Positions 15,726 through 24,275 of a DNA stretch of 48,900 bases are shown here, one piece after another (position 1 is the stretch's first letter; the number at the start of each line of letters is the position of its first letter). The stretch is from a virus, in IMG/VR virus record IMGVR_UViG_3300032294_001472, positions 1-48,900 of that record. The stretch is one strand, 5' to 3'. The position numbers and the translations under genes were made by a program. A model generated the notes under the pieces. That model saw nothing but the letters and a program-made list of their open reading frames with translations. It ran no database searches and had not been told where the DNA came from.

Positions 15726-17186
15726 TTATGGATTTTCCAAACTTTGTGATTTTGCCAATTTAGACTTGGCATCTATGCGGGCATCCGAGTCTAACATTAT
15801 ATTAGCCGAATCCAGCTTGGCATTGTATTCCTGAATCTCTTTGAGCACTTCATCAGGGTCATATCCTTGTGCTCTTACCGCCTCTGCCCATGACAAGAAC
15901 CCGGCACGAACAGCATCGTTCAGCGCTGGCACTTCTTTTGTCGGGTCTATCATCTCTCTGCGTGGAGTTGTCCACGAGGCCATAATTGGTGAATTAGAAA
16001 TACCATTGATGAACATGGCATCATTAAACCACGACCATATCTTTTGGCAAAACAAAGGAATAAACATCCGCTCCTGCCATTGAACAACCGAGCGTTGGAA
16101 TTCTATCCATGCCATGCGTGCGCTCGAGAAGTTTACCTGCGAATAATCGCCAGTCATTTGCTCGTAGGTTACGCTGTTTCCTGCGGCAATGCTTCTCAGC
16201 TGTGTGCTGGTATATTCGCTGTAGCCCTCCGATGATGGCGGGCTTCCAAATGTAACTGTTTGCCCGGGTGCCAAATACTCAATCATGCCCGGCTCTACTC
16301 TCGATGCCTGCTCCTGTTGTTTGCTGCCTGTTATCATTCCGTCACCTGTTGAGGTAACGAACGCAGCAAAGCACGCTGCAACCTTCTTGCCCATTAACGC
16401 AGCATCTTCGTACTCGTCTAGGTCATACATGCGCATCATGGCAGATACGCCTTGCGGAACGCCTCTTACCTGCCCTGGTCTGTCCACCATATAAATGTGC
16501 GTGAACTCGCTTATTGGTATCCTTTTTGAATCGGTGTTGTAAGTAAACGCATCACCTGGATGGAAGTCGTACATCCAGTACGCTACACGCCTGCCGTTCC
16601 TGTCGAACTCAACGCCCTGAATGATGTAACTACCATCGGTGAGCTGCTGCATTGTTTTGGATGTATCGATAAAATCAGGCTCCACTACCTGCAGTTGAAT
16701 TCCGAACGCTCCACCTCTGCGCTTGCGAACGATAGCTTCTCCACTTTCGGCAATGGTCTTCATAACAAGCCATTGCAGTCCGTAAATGTTGTGCAGTCCG
16801 TCAAAATCACATTCGGTAGTTTCTGCCCAGGCCTTCCACGCTTCCGTAACGCGCCTTAACGAGCGGCCTTCGGCTACAACCTTCGGTCTGATTCCTGTGC
16901 CAACGGTATTGTTTGCAACAATCTCCATGGCGCGTTTCGCGTATGGATTGTTTCTCACCAGGTCGCGGCTTCTATCTCTGAGCTTATGCAATGCATTGGT
17001 GAGCTCGCTATTCGCACTCGTGCCGTAGGCTTGCCAGCCATCGGTGCGCCTGCCGCTTGCAGCAGCATTGTATCTGCGCTCTTGTTGCTCGAGGTAGGCA
17101 TTCACCAGCCTATATCTCTGGCGATCTGCTGCCCACTTCGGGCTTAGCGTGCTGATTGCACGCTCTATAAAATTGTTTCGTGCCAT
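15726..17186 (-). CDS. Portal protein (lambda gpB family)
   Basis: A 486-residue portal of the lambda gpB family; it forms the dodecameric DNA entry ring. Seen are HKLRDRSRDLVRNNPYAKRAMEIVANNTVGTG near residue 70, the KAWAETTECDFDGLHNIYGLQ segment, VVEPDFIDTSK, the 'HIYMVDRPGQVRGVPQGVSAMMRMYDLDEYEDAALMGKKVAACF' region (residues about 235-280) and SYEQMTGDYSQVNFSSARMA-like sequence, all diagnostic. It is downstream of gpW and upstream of the protease-capsid gene as in lambda. Confidence 0.94.
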   Translation of the reverse strand: MARNNFIERAISTLSPKWAADRQRYRLVNAYLEQQERRYNAAASGRRTDGWQAYGTSANSELTNALHKLRDRSRDLVRNNPYAKRAMEIVANNTVGTGIRPKVVAEGRSLRRVTEAWKAWAETTECDFDGLHNIYGLQWLVMKTIAESGEAIVRKRRGGAFGIQLQVVEPDFIDTSKTMQQLTDGSYIIQGVEFDRNGRRVAYWMYDFHPGDAFTYNTDSKRIPISEFTHIYMVDRPGQVRGVPQGVSAMMRMYDLDEYEDAALMGKKVAACFAAFVTSTGDGMITGSKQQEQASRVEPGMIEYLAPGQTVTFGSPPSSEGYSEYTSTQLRSIAAGNSVTYEQMTGDYSQVNFSSARMAWIEFQRSVVQWQERMFIPLFCQKIWSWFNDAMFINGISNSPIMASWTTPRREMIDPTKEVPALNDAVRAGFLSWAEAVRAQGYDPDEVLKEIQEYNAKLDSANIMLDSDARIDAKSKLAKSQSLENP

Positions 17187-17201
17187 ATTATGTGCCGTGT
17201 G

Positions 17202-17411
17202 TTATTCAAATCCTTTATTGAACTGCGCAAATATTCTTGCAGTCCGCTCTTCTTTAAGTCCGAGGTTTTCTTTTATCAGGTCGCGTATTCGAATCATTTC
17301 GTCAAGTGAGCGATATGCAACGCGCTTATCACCGTACCAGCACTCACGAGCACCGGTAGCGATAGCCTGATTGATTGCGTCAAGATTAGCCTGTGTGAAT
17401 TCTGGTACCAT
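17202..17411 (-). CDS. Head-tail joining protein gpW (lambda type)
   Basis: A 69-residue protein matching lambda gpW, which closes the filled head before tail attachment. It has the two-helix pattern with LDAINQAIATGARECWYGDKRVAYRSLDEMIRIRDLIKEN; the 'I..G.....YGdkrV.YRSl.em' core is diagnostic. It precedes the portal gene by 15 nt, the lambda A-W-B order, although two small genes intervene between terminase and gpW. Confidence 0.9.
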   Translation of the reverse strand: MVPEFTQANLDAINQAIATGARECWYGDKRVAYRSLDEMIRIRDLIKENLGLKEERTARIFAQFNKGFE

Positions 17412-17430
17412 GACACAAATGTAACCCTTT

Positions 17431-17694
17431 TTATGGCAATCCCAAACGGCAGACTACTTCGAGCTCCACCAAATCCGTCTTTCCAGCCTGCTCAATAGCC
17501 TTAGCGTCAGCTCGTTTCTTTTTGTCTGTAAAAAGCATGTGGTACCGAAACGAGGCTCTTCGTGCTTCGTCCGTGTCTCCTTTTACAAGAGCATTATCAA
17601 ACTGCATGATCCGAAAGTTGGGTTTACCTGTCTTTCGGTCTTTGCCCTCAGTTGTTATCCGAACTGAACCCCGCGCTCGATAAACCTGTTCCAT
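17431..17694 (-). CDS. Unknown small packaging-region protein
   Basis: An 87-residue basic protein without a recognised domain. It has a central helix TDEARRASFRYHMLFTDKKKRADAKAIEQAG and a beta-like N-terminus. Its start lies 47 nt inside the upstream gene in another frame, which points to translational coupling within the terminase-portal operon. Position suggests a role in packaging or head completion, but nothing in the sequence proves it. Confidence 0.65.
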   Translation of the reverse strand: MEQVYRARGSVRITTEGKDRKTGKPNFRIMQFDNALVKGDTDEARRASFRYHMLFTDKKKRADAKAIEQAGKTDLVELEVVCRLGLP

Positions 17695-17860
17695 ACTCTT
17701 TACCTAATCGTCCTGCCGTGTGCCAGTCAGGATGTATTTTTCTGTTTTTGAATTTTTCGATTACAGCGTTCTCGTCAACATGTGGGAGAACCCAAATCTC
17801 TGCACCTTCAAAATGGATGCGTTTTAACGGCTTGCCGTCTTTTGTGGTTGGTGGTTTCAT
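17648..17860 (-). CDS. Unknown 70-residue protein downstream of terminase
   Basis: The preferred ATG at 17860 overlaps the terminase TAA as TAATG, so it is coupled to the large subunit. The 70 residues contain KRIHFEGAEIWVLPHVDENAVIEKF, with a KxHPDWH motif (KIHPDWHTAGRLGKEYG) rich in His and aromatics that could bind metal, though no known fold is recognised. An alternative ATG lies 4 codons upstream. Confidence 0.65.
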   Translation of the reverse strand: MKPPTTKDGKPLKRIHFEGAEIWVLPHVDENAVIEKFKNRKIHPDWHTAGRLGKEYGTGLSSAGFSSDNN

Positions 17861-19692
17861 TATTTGTTCCAAAATGATGATTTCTTTAAGCGAGGCGCAC
17901 TCTGCTGTTGCTGGTATGCACCCGCAATTGCTTCAAATGCGCTATCAGTAAACCTGTCTATCCCGACCACTGCCGCTGCTGCTCTCGCATACACACGGCA
18001 ATCCAGCGGTTCGTTTCGCTCAAACTTCTTTACCCATTCATACACTTTGAACCCTCTTTTATCTATCTTAAACTGCAACTCTTCCGCGGTTAGCCCCTTG
18101 AAATAGTGCATATCGTATTCAGGAAAATGACAATAACCTGCGGGAATACTGCCGTCTTCTGCAATCTCTTGTTTCAGCCATCCATACAATTCTGACTTCA
18201 ACAGCGACACACCAACCTGAAACACCCCAACCGTTCCTACTTTCTTGCCAGCCCTGGTGATGTCTACTGAACGTGGTGGTGCAACAACGAGCTGCTGCCT
18301 ATCGTTACCCTTCACCGGAATAACGCGTGTTGGATCATACCTTCGGCAAAAGTCATACGCATGTGTGGTGTTGTAACCCGTATCTACAGCCATCATTGTG
18401 AGCGGCAGCATAAGGCCATCCTGTCTTTGCCAGCTCTCATTTACCAGCTTGCTGAGCTCGTTCCATACTTCGGGCTTAGCGGTGTCACCCGATATAACGC
18501 GGTAATCGATTGAGTAGGTGCGCTTGCCTTTGCACCATCCCACTACCTCGAGCTCGAGGCGATCTTTCTGAACGTCCACGCCAGCCGTAATAAAACACAC
18601 GTCCTTGGGTGCCTTGTTCAAATCGTAATTCTCGCGCCTGTTGTACAGATTCATATATGGTGGCGCGTCACCTTTCTCTTTCCATGTCTCTCCAAGCACG
18701 GTGTTTACAAACGTCTTCAGCTTGTTCGTATCACTTTGCGCCTTCTCCCATTCCTCTGCAGCCTGTGCCCATGAGTACCAACCGAATGGCGAGTACAGCG
18801 AGTTGATGTGGTAGCCAACCTTGTTCGGATTCTCATTCTCTGGTTTTTCGGCAATCCACTTGCCGTTTTCCAGCATGATTGTTTTGTAGCGCTCCTCAAT
18901 CGGCTCATCGCAGCCTTCGCATAAATACCTTGCTGTTTGCCATGATCCACGCTCCCAACGCAGACGCGCCCACTTCAATGGCTGCATCAGCCCGCAATGA
19001 GGACAAGGCACGTGATAGTAACGCTGGTCTGTCATCAGGAATTCAGATTCAACAACCGACTTTCCTTCGATGGTTGGTGTGCTCACGATGAAAATCTTCT
19101 TCTTCGCAAACGTGCGCGTACGAGCTCGCGCCAGGTCAATAGGTGATCCCTCACCCTCGAGGTCAATCGGATAGCCGTCTGCCTCGTCCAGAAACAGATA
19201 GCGTACCGGCATGGAGCGAAGCCCAACAGCCGAGTTCGCGCCTGTCATTATCAGCACACCGCCTGGGAATGACTTGCTCCGCGCTGTGTTGTCGCTGTCT
19301 CTCGAGCGGGCAGGAGCAATCTTCTCTCTCAGTCGTGGTGTCGCCTCAATCATAGGGTCGATACGAATCTTGCTGTTTCGCTTTACCGTGTCGTCCGTAG
19401 GCATAACCATCAGCGATGGTGCAGGCGCTACGTCAATGATATATCCAACCCAATTGTTACCAGCCTCAGTGAATCCGAGCTGTGCGCCCTTCATCACTAC
19501 AACCTCTTGTGTTGGGTCTGTTGCGGATAGTTTGTCCATTATTTCGCGAAGGTATGGAGTGCGAGACGTGCGCCACTGCCCTGGCTCTGATGATGCCGTT
19601 GGAGCAAGCATTCTGAATTTGTCCGACCATTCGGAAACAGTCAGCCTTGGTTCTGGTCGTAAGCCATCGAAAAAACCTCTAATAATGTTCAT
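17860..19692 (-). CDS. Terminase large subunit (lambda gpA family)
   Basis: DNA packaging motor, 610 residues, GpA family. The N-terminal ATPase has a Walker A-type loop VVMKGAQLGFTEAGNN at about 65-80 and Walker B YLFLDEAD at about 165-172; SRDSDNTARSKSFPGG and ARSRTF-like segments are usual in this family. A zinc-ribbon-like element with CPHC and CEGC (about 230-265) follows. The C-terminal nuclease domain has AVDTGYNTTHAYDFC and the DVQKDRLELEVVGW strand with acidic residues. gpA-type terminases usually cut at cos or pac sites; the cohesive site was not identified. Confidence 0.95.
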   Translation of the reverse strand: MNIIRGFFDGLRPEPRLTVSEWSDKFRMLAPTASSEPGQWRTSRTPYLREIMDKLSATDPTQEVVVMKGAQLGFTEAGNNWVGYIIDVAPAPSLMVMPTDDTVKRNSKIRIDPMIEATPRLREKIAPARSRDSDNTARSKSFPGGVLIMTGANSAVGLRSMPVRYLFLDEADGYPIDLEGEGSPIDLARARTRTFAKKKIFIVSTPTIEGKSVVESEFLMTDQRYYHVPCPHCGLMQPLKWARLRWERGSWQTARYLCEGCDEPIEERYKTIMLENGKWIAEKPENENPNKVGYHINSLYSPFGWYSWAQAAEEWEKAQSDTNKLKTFVNTVLGETWKEKGDAPPYMNLYNRRENYDLNKAPKDVCFITAGVDVQKDRLELEVVGWCKGKRTYSIDYRVISGDTAKPEVWNELSKLVNESWQRQDGLMLPLTMMAVDTGYNTTHAYDFCRRYDPTRVIPVKGNDRQQLVVAPPRSVDITRAGKKVGTVGVFQVGVSLLKSELYGWLKQEIAEDGSIPAGYCHFPEYDMHYFKGLTAEELQFKIDKRGFKVYEWVKKFERNEPLDCRVYARAAAAVVGIDRFTDSAFEAIAGAYQQQQSAPRLKKSSFWNK

Positions 19693-19694
19693 AC

Positions 19695-20258
19695 CTAACG
19701 TTTGGTGATTAGCTCTTTACTTCCATCTGCCAACTTTTCCAACGCATCAGCAATGGCGTTTGATAATATAGAATGCGCCTCGTTACGTGAACGAGCGGCA
19801 AGTATATTGTCTATAAATCGGTCCGGTACAGCCTGCAGCGCAGAGCGTACTTCTTGCCCGGCAGCAAAAAGAGCCTTATAGACCTGATCTCGGTCCACAA
19901 GGCTCCCTTGCTTTTGTTTCATTTCGAGTTCTAATATCTTCGCCTTGTACACCGCCTGGGCACGTTTCGCAGCAGCCAACGATGTGTCGGTGCGTGGATT
20001 CGTAGCCGTCTCAACAGGTTCGCTCGGTTTCACTTCCTCCTCAAATATCTCCTTCCCGTTTCGAGCCCTTCTCCTGTAGTCAGGGTCTTTAAATGCCGAC
20101 CATTCTTTATCCGCAATATCAGGATTGATTTTCGGGCGCTTTGGATTCGTATAGTCCACTCCCTTTACAATCTTCTCGGCCTTTATGGCCTTGTGCACTG
20201 CGGTATCTGAACAGCCTTTTCTTCGTGCGTACTCGCGTATTGATAGTAGTGTACTCAT
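19695..20258 (-). CDS. Terminase small subunit-like DNA-binding protein
   Basis: A 187-residue protein immediately upstream of the large terminase (2-nt gap). Residues 1-60 form a winged HTH-like domain (LLSIREYARRKGCSDTAVHKAIKAEKIVKG) for DNA recognition; the second half carries LAAAKRAQAVYKAKILELEMKQKQGSLVDRDQV and QEVRSALQAVPDRFIDNILA, the oligomerisation helices typical of Nu1/DUF1441-like small terminases. It presumably recognises the packaging start site. Identification is by pattern and position. Confidence 0.83.
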   Translation of the reverse strand: MSTLLSIREYARRKGCSDTAVHKAIKAEKIVKGVDYTNPKRPKINPDIADKEWSAFKDPDYRRRARNGKEIFEEEVKPSEPVETATNPRTDTSLAAAKRAQAVYKAKILELEMKQKQGSLVDRDQVYKALFAAGQEVRSALQAVPDRFIDNILAARSRNEAHSILSNAIADALEKLADGSKELITKR

Positions 20259-20273
20259 TGTCTTGTTGTCGGA

Positions 20274-20780
20274 TTACCCCGGCACCCAAGACTTTGACCA
20301 CTCTGCATTCACCACAATATCCGTCTTAGGTATGCCTTTTCTGTTCGCCAAGCGAACCACTTCTTCTGATTCCATCTGCAACCTTTGGCAGATTTCCTCC
20401 ATGCATAGCCCGTCCTTAATCATGCTCTCCACAATATCTGCCATCTTCAACACTGCATGAGTTCCACGGGCTCTATTGTGCCGAATAGTAGCCATCATTT
20501 TTGAGGCCGAGTCCTTCGGAGTAAGATACACAACAGGCACATATCCGCCTGTCAGCTTCATTAACTCCTTCGAACCACTCACTGTCCAACGGTGAAATCC
20601 GTCAACAATGGTTCCATCCTCGTTTGCCACTATCGGTTGTGTCCATCCGTCTTCGAGTATGCTAATTTTAAGTAGCCTCAGTTCTGGTGGAGCAACCGCA
20701 TTCGGGTTGTAATTGTTCGGTTTGAGTTCATCCCTGTGAACCCACCGAACTTGATTGATCGGTTGTTTCTCTTTTGCCAT
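20274..20780 (-). CDS. ParB-like nuclease-domain protein (IbrB-like)
   Basis: A 168-residue protein with a ParB/sulfiredoxin-type domain: VHRDELKPNNYNPN (N-terminal strand-loop), EDGWTQPIV and the IVDGFHRW motif (about 58-65), the equivalent of the ParB GxxR box. The C-terminal helices (ILKMADIVESMIKDGLCMEEICQRLQM...VVRLANRKG) include an HTH-like pair. Its start overlaps the 3' end of the PAPS-reductase-like gene by about 50 nt. ParB and PAPS-reductase-like proteins occur as pairs (IbrB/IbrA) in phages and enterobacteria, where they affect gene expression; the chemistry is unknown. Confidence 0.85.
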   Translation of the reverse strand: MAKEKQPINQVRWVHRDELKPNNYNPNAVAPPELRLLKISILEDGWTQPIVANEDGTIVDGFHRWTVSGSKELMKLTGGYVPVVYLTPKDSASKMMATIRHNRARGTHAVLKMADIVESMIKDGLCMEEICQRLQMESEEVVRLANRKGIPKTDIVVNAEWSKSWVPG

Positions 20781-22134
20781 CTTTCTTCACATTTTCATTC
20801 AACACTTGGCGTGTTAGTAATCCGTACCCTTTAATCCTTGGAGCGTTGCGCTCCTTCTTACCGAATTTCTCTCTCGCCTCTTCCAACGTAATTCCCAACC
20901 GCTTTAGGCTTCGGTCTGCCTCGGTTGTCATGCTGCCCGCCTGCCGTCCTTTGAAGTCGCCTTTGATAGCGACCTTAGCCAAGAACTTCCAACTGCATCC
21001 GCTCACCGGATGTGGTTCGCTGTCGTGCAGCGGGTCATCTGTTTTTGAGTAGTGCAGCTTGATCAGGCTGTTCATGTTCTCCCTAATCAAGTCCCGGTAC
21101 TCAGGTTCGCTGTAGGTCTCAATAACCATCTGCGCATACTCACGCCAGGTTAGGTTCTCGGGCTTGTCCCAATTTGAGTACAGCTCCGTGTTGGCATACC
21201 GCCACGCGGTTGCAACACCCTTCACCCGGTGAACCATTTTGTGCCACAGCTCAGGCCAACACTCGGCATACACCCACAAACCCCTCAACGGCTCCTCTCC
21301 AAACGGTGGGCACACGCGCTGCGTCAACAGCCTGTTGTACAGTTGCGTCTTGTTGAAGATGTCGTAAGTATGATTGTAGTCATACCCCTTCAACTGGACC
21401 AACTTCCATACGTCTTCACTACTCCAATCGTAAATAGGAAACGCCCTGTAAGCATTCTTAAACTCTGCCTTTGAGGTCACAAAAGCATCATTCTTCTTGC
21501 TGGCAATTACGCGGTACCTGCGTAAGCTTTCCTGTGTCCGAATTCCCGTCAACACACATACCGTTCCCATCTCGTTCGGGAAAATCTTCGGCATCCACTC
21601 CTGAAAGCTGTCGCCAAACTTGAACGCCTGGTGCTCAGTGATTGCACCTTCGGGAAGTTCCCGCACCCACAAATCGCGATCATCAGGATTCCAACAATAC
21701 CACCACGGCTGCTCGTTGCTGCACGCGTTCCGATGTTTCACCGGAAGGCAATACCACTCGAGCATCACGTCAGGGTGTTGTCTCACTCTCTCCACATACT
21801 CAACGGTTGTCGGATGAATGGCTTCTTCGTCAACGAAGATAGCATGCACCGGCAACCTTCCGAGTTCTCTTGCCACCTCAATAGTGAGGTTCAACACTGC
21901 CGTGCTGTCCTTCCCACCAGAGAAGGAAACGCATAGGTGATCAAAACGTTTGTATAGATAACGGATGCGGTCCTTGGCCGCTTCGTAAACATTTACGTCA
22001 GTAAATTGCTTGTTACCGGCAAGCGTAAGAACCCCACTGCATAGCCATAGCTTCAGCGACACCCTGAAATGTCTTTGAACGTAGTTTTGCACGTTCCGGC
22101 CCAGGTGGCAAATAGTGTAGTCTTTGTGCTTCAT
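20728..22134 (-). CDS. PAPS reductase-like PP-loop protein (IbrA/DUF3440-like)
   Basis: A 468-residue member of the phosphoadenosine-phosphosulfate reductase/PP-loop ATP pyrophosphatase superfamily. The PP-loop is SFSGGKDST (SGGKDS at about 72-77 with this start). Further motifs are FVDEEAIHPTTVEYVERVR, TGIRTQESLRRYRVI and a Cys-containing C-terminal part (VCPPFGEEPLRGLW, SGCSWKFLAK) as in IbrA-type proteins. The conserved region begins near KQFTDVNVYEAAKDR, so the first 40 or so residues, which overlap the upstream methylase-like gene, may not be translated; no ATG lies closer. Adenylation chemistry is expected, the substrate unknown. Confidence 0.85.
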   Translation of the reverse strand: MKHKDYTICHLGRNVQNYVQRHFRVSLKLWLCSGVLTLAGNKQFTDVNVYEAAKDRIRYLYKRFDHLCVSFSGGKDSTAVLNLTIEVARELGRLPVHAIFVDEEAIHPTTVEYVERVRQHPDVMLEWYCLPVKHRNACSNEQPWWYCWNPDDRDLWVRELPEGAITEHQAFKFGDSFQEWMPKIFPNEMGTVCVLTGIRTQESLRRYRVIASKKNDAFVTSKAEFKNAYRAFPIYDWSSEDVWKLVQLKGYDYNHTYDIFNKTQLYNRLLTQRVCPPFGEEPLRGLWVYAECWPELWHKMVHRVKGVATAWRYANTELYSNWDKPENLTWREYAQMVIETYSEPEYRDLIRENMNSLIKLHYSKTDDPLHDSEPHPVSGCSWKFLAKVAIKGDFKGRQAGSMTTEADRSLKRLGITLEEAREKFGKKERNAPRIKGYGLLTRQVLNENVKKDGKRETTDQSSSVGSQG

Positions 22135-22726
22135 TTTTCGGTAATCGTTTCCATTCATCTTTTACATCTTTTGTTGGTTTAAGCTTTGGCAATCCTTTCA
22201 GCCAAAAACAAGTAGCCTTACTTTCTGTGTGTCCAAATTGATAGGGTTGTATTAGTTGGTTATATTTTTGCCCTATCAATTCTACTGCATACTTGTGTGG
22301 TATCGGATTTTCAATAGCTATCAATGGTATCGGGGCATTAAGTAAGGCTTTGAAAAATTCAGCACCTTCTTTTAAGTTTTGCCACCTTTCTTCATTCCGG
22401 CTTCCATCTTTATTCCACAACCAGCATACACCGCTATTTGTAAGGTAAGTGCAAGTTGGGTGTCCTATCATCATATCCCAGCCGTCATTTAACACGTTCA
22501 AAACATCGCCTTTTATATGCCATTCAGGGTGTCCACCGCTACAATCTTGCAAGTCGCAGCTATAAGCATCAAAACCAAGTTTACGCAGTTCTATTGTTGT
22601 GGCCTGACTTTCCTCACAAGCTACAAGAACCCGAACGCCAGCCGGTAACACTGCATACCCGGCAATGGGGGCTGACGTGCTACTTTTGGCATTTGTGCTA
22701 TTATCAAAGTTCAGTTCTAATTTCAT
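22013..22726 (-). CDS. Cytosine-C5 methylase-like protein (Rossmann fold, atypical motif IV)
   Basis: A 237-residue protein. VRVLVACEESQATTIELRKLGFDAYSCDLQ is a SAM-binding motif I region like DNA cytosine-C5 methylases; HIKGDVLNVLNDGWDMMIGHPTCTYLTNSG is the counterpart of the PCQ loop, with HPTC in place of PPC; FWLKGLPKL follows. Usual target-recognition motifs are lacking and the protein is shorter than true C5 methylases. It is a widespread phage family often annotated as DNA methylase, but activity is not established. It lies within a cassette of ParB, PAPS-reductase and cupin genes and its 3' end overlaps the next gene. Confidence 0.72.
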   Translation of the reverse strand: MKLELNFDNSTNAKSSTSAPIAGYAVLPAGVRVLVACEESQATTIELRKLGFDAYSCDLQDCSGGHPEWHIKGDVLNVLNDGWDMMIGHPTCTYLTNSGVCWLWNKDGSRNEERWQNLKEGAEFFKALLNAPIPLIAIENPIPHKYAVELIGQKYNQLIQPYQFGHTESKATCFWLKGLPKLKPTKDVKDEWKRLPKNEAQRLHYLPPGPERAKLRSKTFQGVAEAMAMQWGSYACR

Positions 22727-22786
22727 GGTTTGTGCTTTTAATTCCCCACTGCGGGTATGCTTTTACGTTTCTTGCCTTTCCCATAC

Positions 22787-23551
22787 TCACTTAGTCCTGA
22801 TTTCATCAATGTACTTAGCTGAAACACCATCTACAATCGTTCTGTTAATCATCGGATGGTCCTCATCCGTAGGGCCAAAATCCGAATCGGGATGCCACGC
22901 GATTACATCCATCCCGACTTCATCGGTTCGGAAACAATGGCTGCCTGCAAAATGGTACTCACCGTCCAAGCCAATAACCTTTGTGCCGTTCTCAGGATGG
23001 ATGATGAAAATCATTCCAGGCCTAAGAGGCACGTTTCCGAAAGGCGTCACACACTCTCCGCGCCCATTGGCAACAAGTCCGATGCGAACACTCGGGTGAG
23101 TATGCATCGTCTGGTTGATGCCAGGCGGGAAATGCAGGTGATTTAAACACGGGTCACCCATTTTCACAGGCGGTACCAAAAGGCTGTCCGTGCATCCATC
23201 AATGTAGCGCAGCCTGCCGACTGGCTCCACCGGACCACCGTAATTAGTCATGCCCTTGAAACCGATACGCTCAATAATCACAACCATTGCGTCTTCGTGC
23301 GTCTGAATGAAGCCGTCTGTAAGACTGGCGTACATCCCACGTACGAGCGGAAACGCAGCGTTGTGGTAAGCAATACCCTGATAAACGTAAACGTAATACG
23401 TGCCGTCTTTCTTCAACAGCATCGTTTGCTTGCCTGCCAATGCGTGCAAGCGACACGGGTATTTTGAATCTGCCATATCAGACAGCACCCCGGTCTTAAA
23501 GTTGAACGAACTAAACGATTCGTTCTGCTTCATTTCTCTCTCACTTTCCAT
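22787..23551 (-). CDS. Cupin-domain protein
   Basis: A 254-residue protein with a cupin core in its C-terminal half: CLNHLHFPPGINQTMHTHPSVRIGLVANGRGEC carries the HxH of motif 1 (MHTHPS) and the Gly-rich turn; FIIHPENGTKVIGLDGEYHFAGSHCF provides motif 2 with His. The N-terminal part (about 30-130) forms a second beta-rich domain. Cupins bind a metal and include oxygenases, isomerases and binding proteins. The start overlaps the ParB gene stop by 11 nt, so the gene belongs to the ParB/methylase/PAPS cassette. Substrate unknown. Confidence 0.78.
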   Translation of the reverse strand: MESEREMKQNESFSSFNFKTGVLSDMADSKYPCRLHALAGKQTMLLKKDGTYYVYVYQGIAYHNAAFPLVRGMYASLTDGFIQTHEDAMVVIIERIGFKGMTNYGGPVEPVGRLRYIDGCTDSLLVPPVKMGDPCLNHLHFPPGINQTMHTHPSVRIGLVANGRGECVTPFGNVPLRPGMIFIIHPENGTKVIGLDGEYHFAGSHCFRTDEVGMDVIAWHPDSDFGPTDEDHPMINRTIVDGVSAKYIDEIRTK

Positions 23552-24212
23552 TCTGTTCGTATTTATCGACTAACACCATGAGAGCATCTTCAAGAAGCTG
23601 CAGCGCGTACTCATTTCGGATTCCGCTCAACACCTCAACCAACCTCACTTTGTTCTGATGCTTCATCACCAACTCGAATGTTGAGTGTTCATCATCAGAA
23701 GATCGCGGGCGTACCTGTTGCAGTTCGCCTTGCTGTTTCGTAGGCTCAGCTCTTCCACCTTCGGTATTTAGCAAGTCGCTTTGCCATGATTCAGGCAACA
23801 CGCCAGCGTCTGCCTTCAAGAGCGCATCCAACTCCTGTTCATCGAAACCGGTTATCGACAAATCGAAGTCTTGCTCGGCCAAAGCAGACAGTTCCTCACT
23901 CAACTTCTCCAAATCCCATCCACTATTCAACTGGATGCGGTTGTCTGCTAATACCAGCGCACGCGCCTGGCGTTCGGACAGGTGACTCAGCACTATGCAC
24001 GGAACTTCTTTCATGCCGAGCTTCTGAGCTGCCAGAACTCGACCATGGCCGGCAATAATAGTGAAGTCGCCTTGAACTAACACAGGATTGACAAAGCCAA
24101 ACTCCTCAATGGATCGGGCTATTTGCTCAATCTGTGCTTCAGGATGCGTTTTCGCATTCCTCGCGTATGGTACGAGCCTGTCAGTTCTCTTGTTGACTAT
24201 CTTGATGTCCAT
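23541..24212 (-). CDS. ParB/sulfiredoxin-like nuclease-domain protein
   Basis: A 223-residue protein with a clear ParB domain: MDIKIVNKRTDRLVPYARNAKTHPEAQIEQIARSI, FGFVNPVLVQGDFTIIAGHGRVLAAQKLGM (GHGR box, about 50-56), and LSERQARALVLADNRIQLNSGWD. In many phages this domain precedes a DNA methylase; here the methylase part is absent and the C-terminus is short and charged. The start at 24212 fits family members; an upstream in-frame ATG at 24332 would add 40 unrelated residues that run through an operator-like repeat, so it is not favoured. Confidence 0.87.
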   Translation of the reverse strand: MDIKIVNKRTDRLVPYARNAKTHPEAQIEQIARSIEEFGFVNPVLVQGDFTIIAGHGRVLAAQKLGMKEVPCIVLSHLSERQARALVLADNRIQLNSGWDLEKLSEELSALAEQDFDLSITGFDEQELDALLKADAGVLPESWQSDLLNTEGGRAEPTKQQGELQQVRPRSSDDEHSTFELVMKHQNKVRLVEVLSGIRNEYALQLLEDALMVLVDKYEQNGK

Positions 24213-24239
24213 CGTGCTGCAAAGGAAATATCTTTCTTC

Positions 24240-24275
24240 GAAGTTTGCAAACCTTAAATCGTGAAGTTTGCAAAC
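24240..24275 (-). promoter_or_regulatory. Paired palindromic operator-like sites
   Basis: The 13-mer GAAGTTTGCAAAC occurs at 24240-24252 and 24263-24275. Each contains the perfect palindrome GTTTGCAAAC (centres 23 bp apart); the right copy extends to a 14-bp palindrome. They lie 28-63 nt upstream of the ParB-like start, and the left copy supplies a TTTG that could act as a -33 element of a minus-strand promoter. Two helical turns between centres suits binding of a dimeric regulator. Confidence 0.55.
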
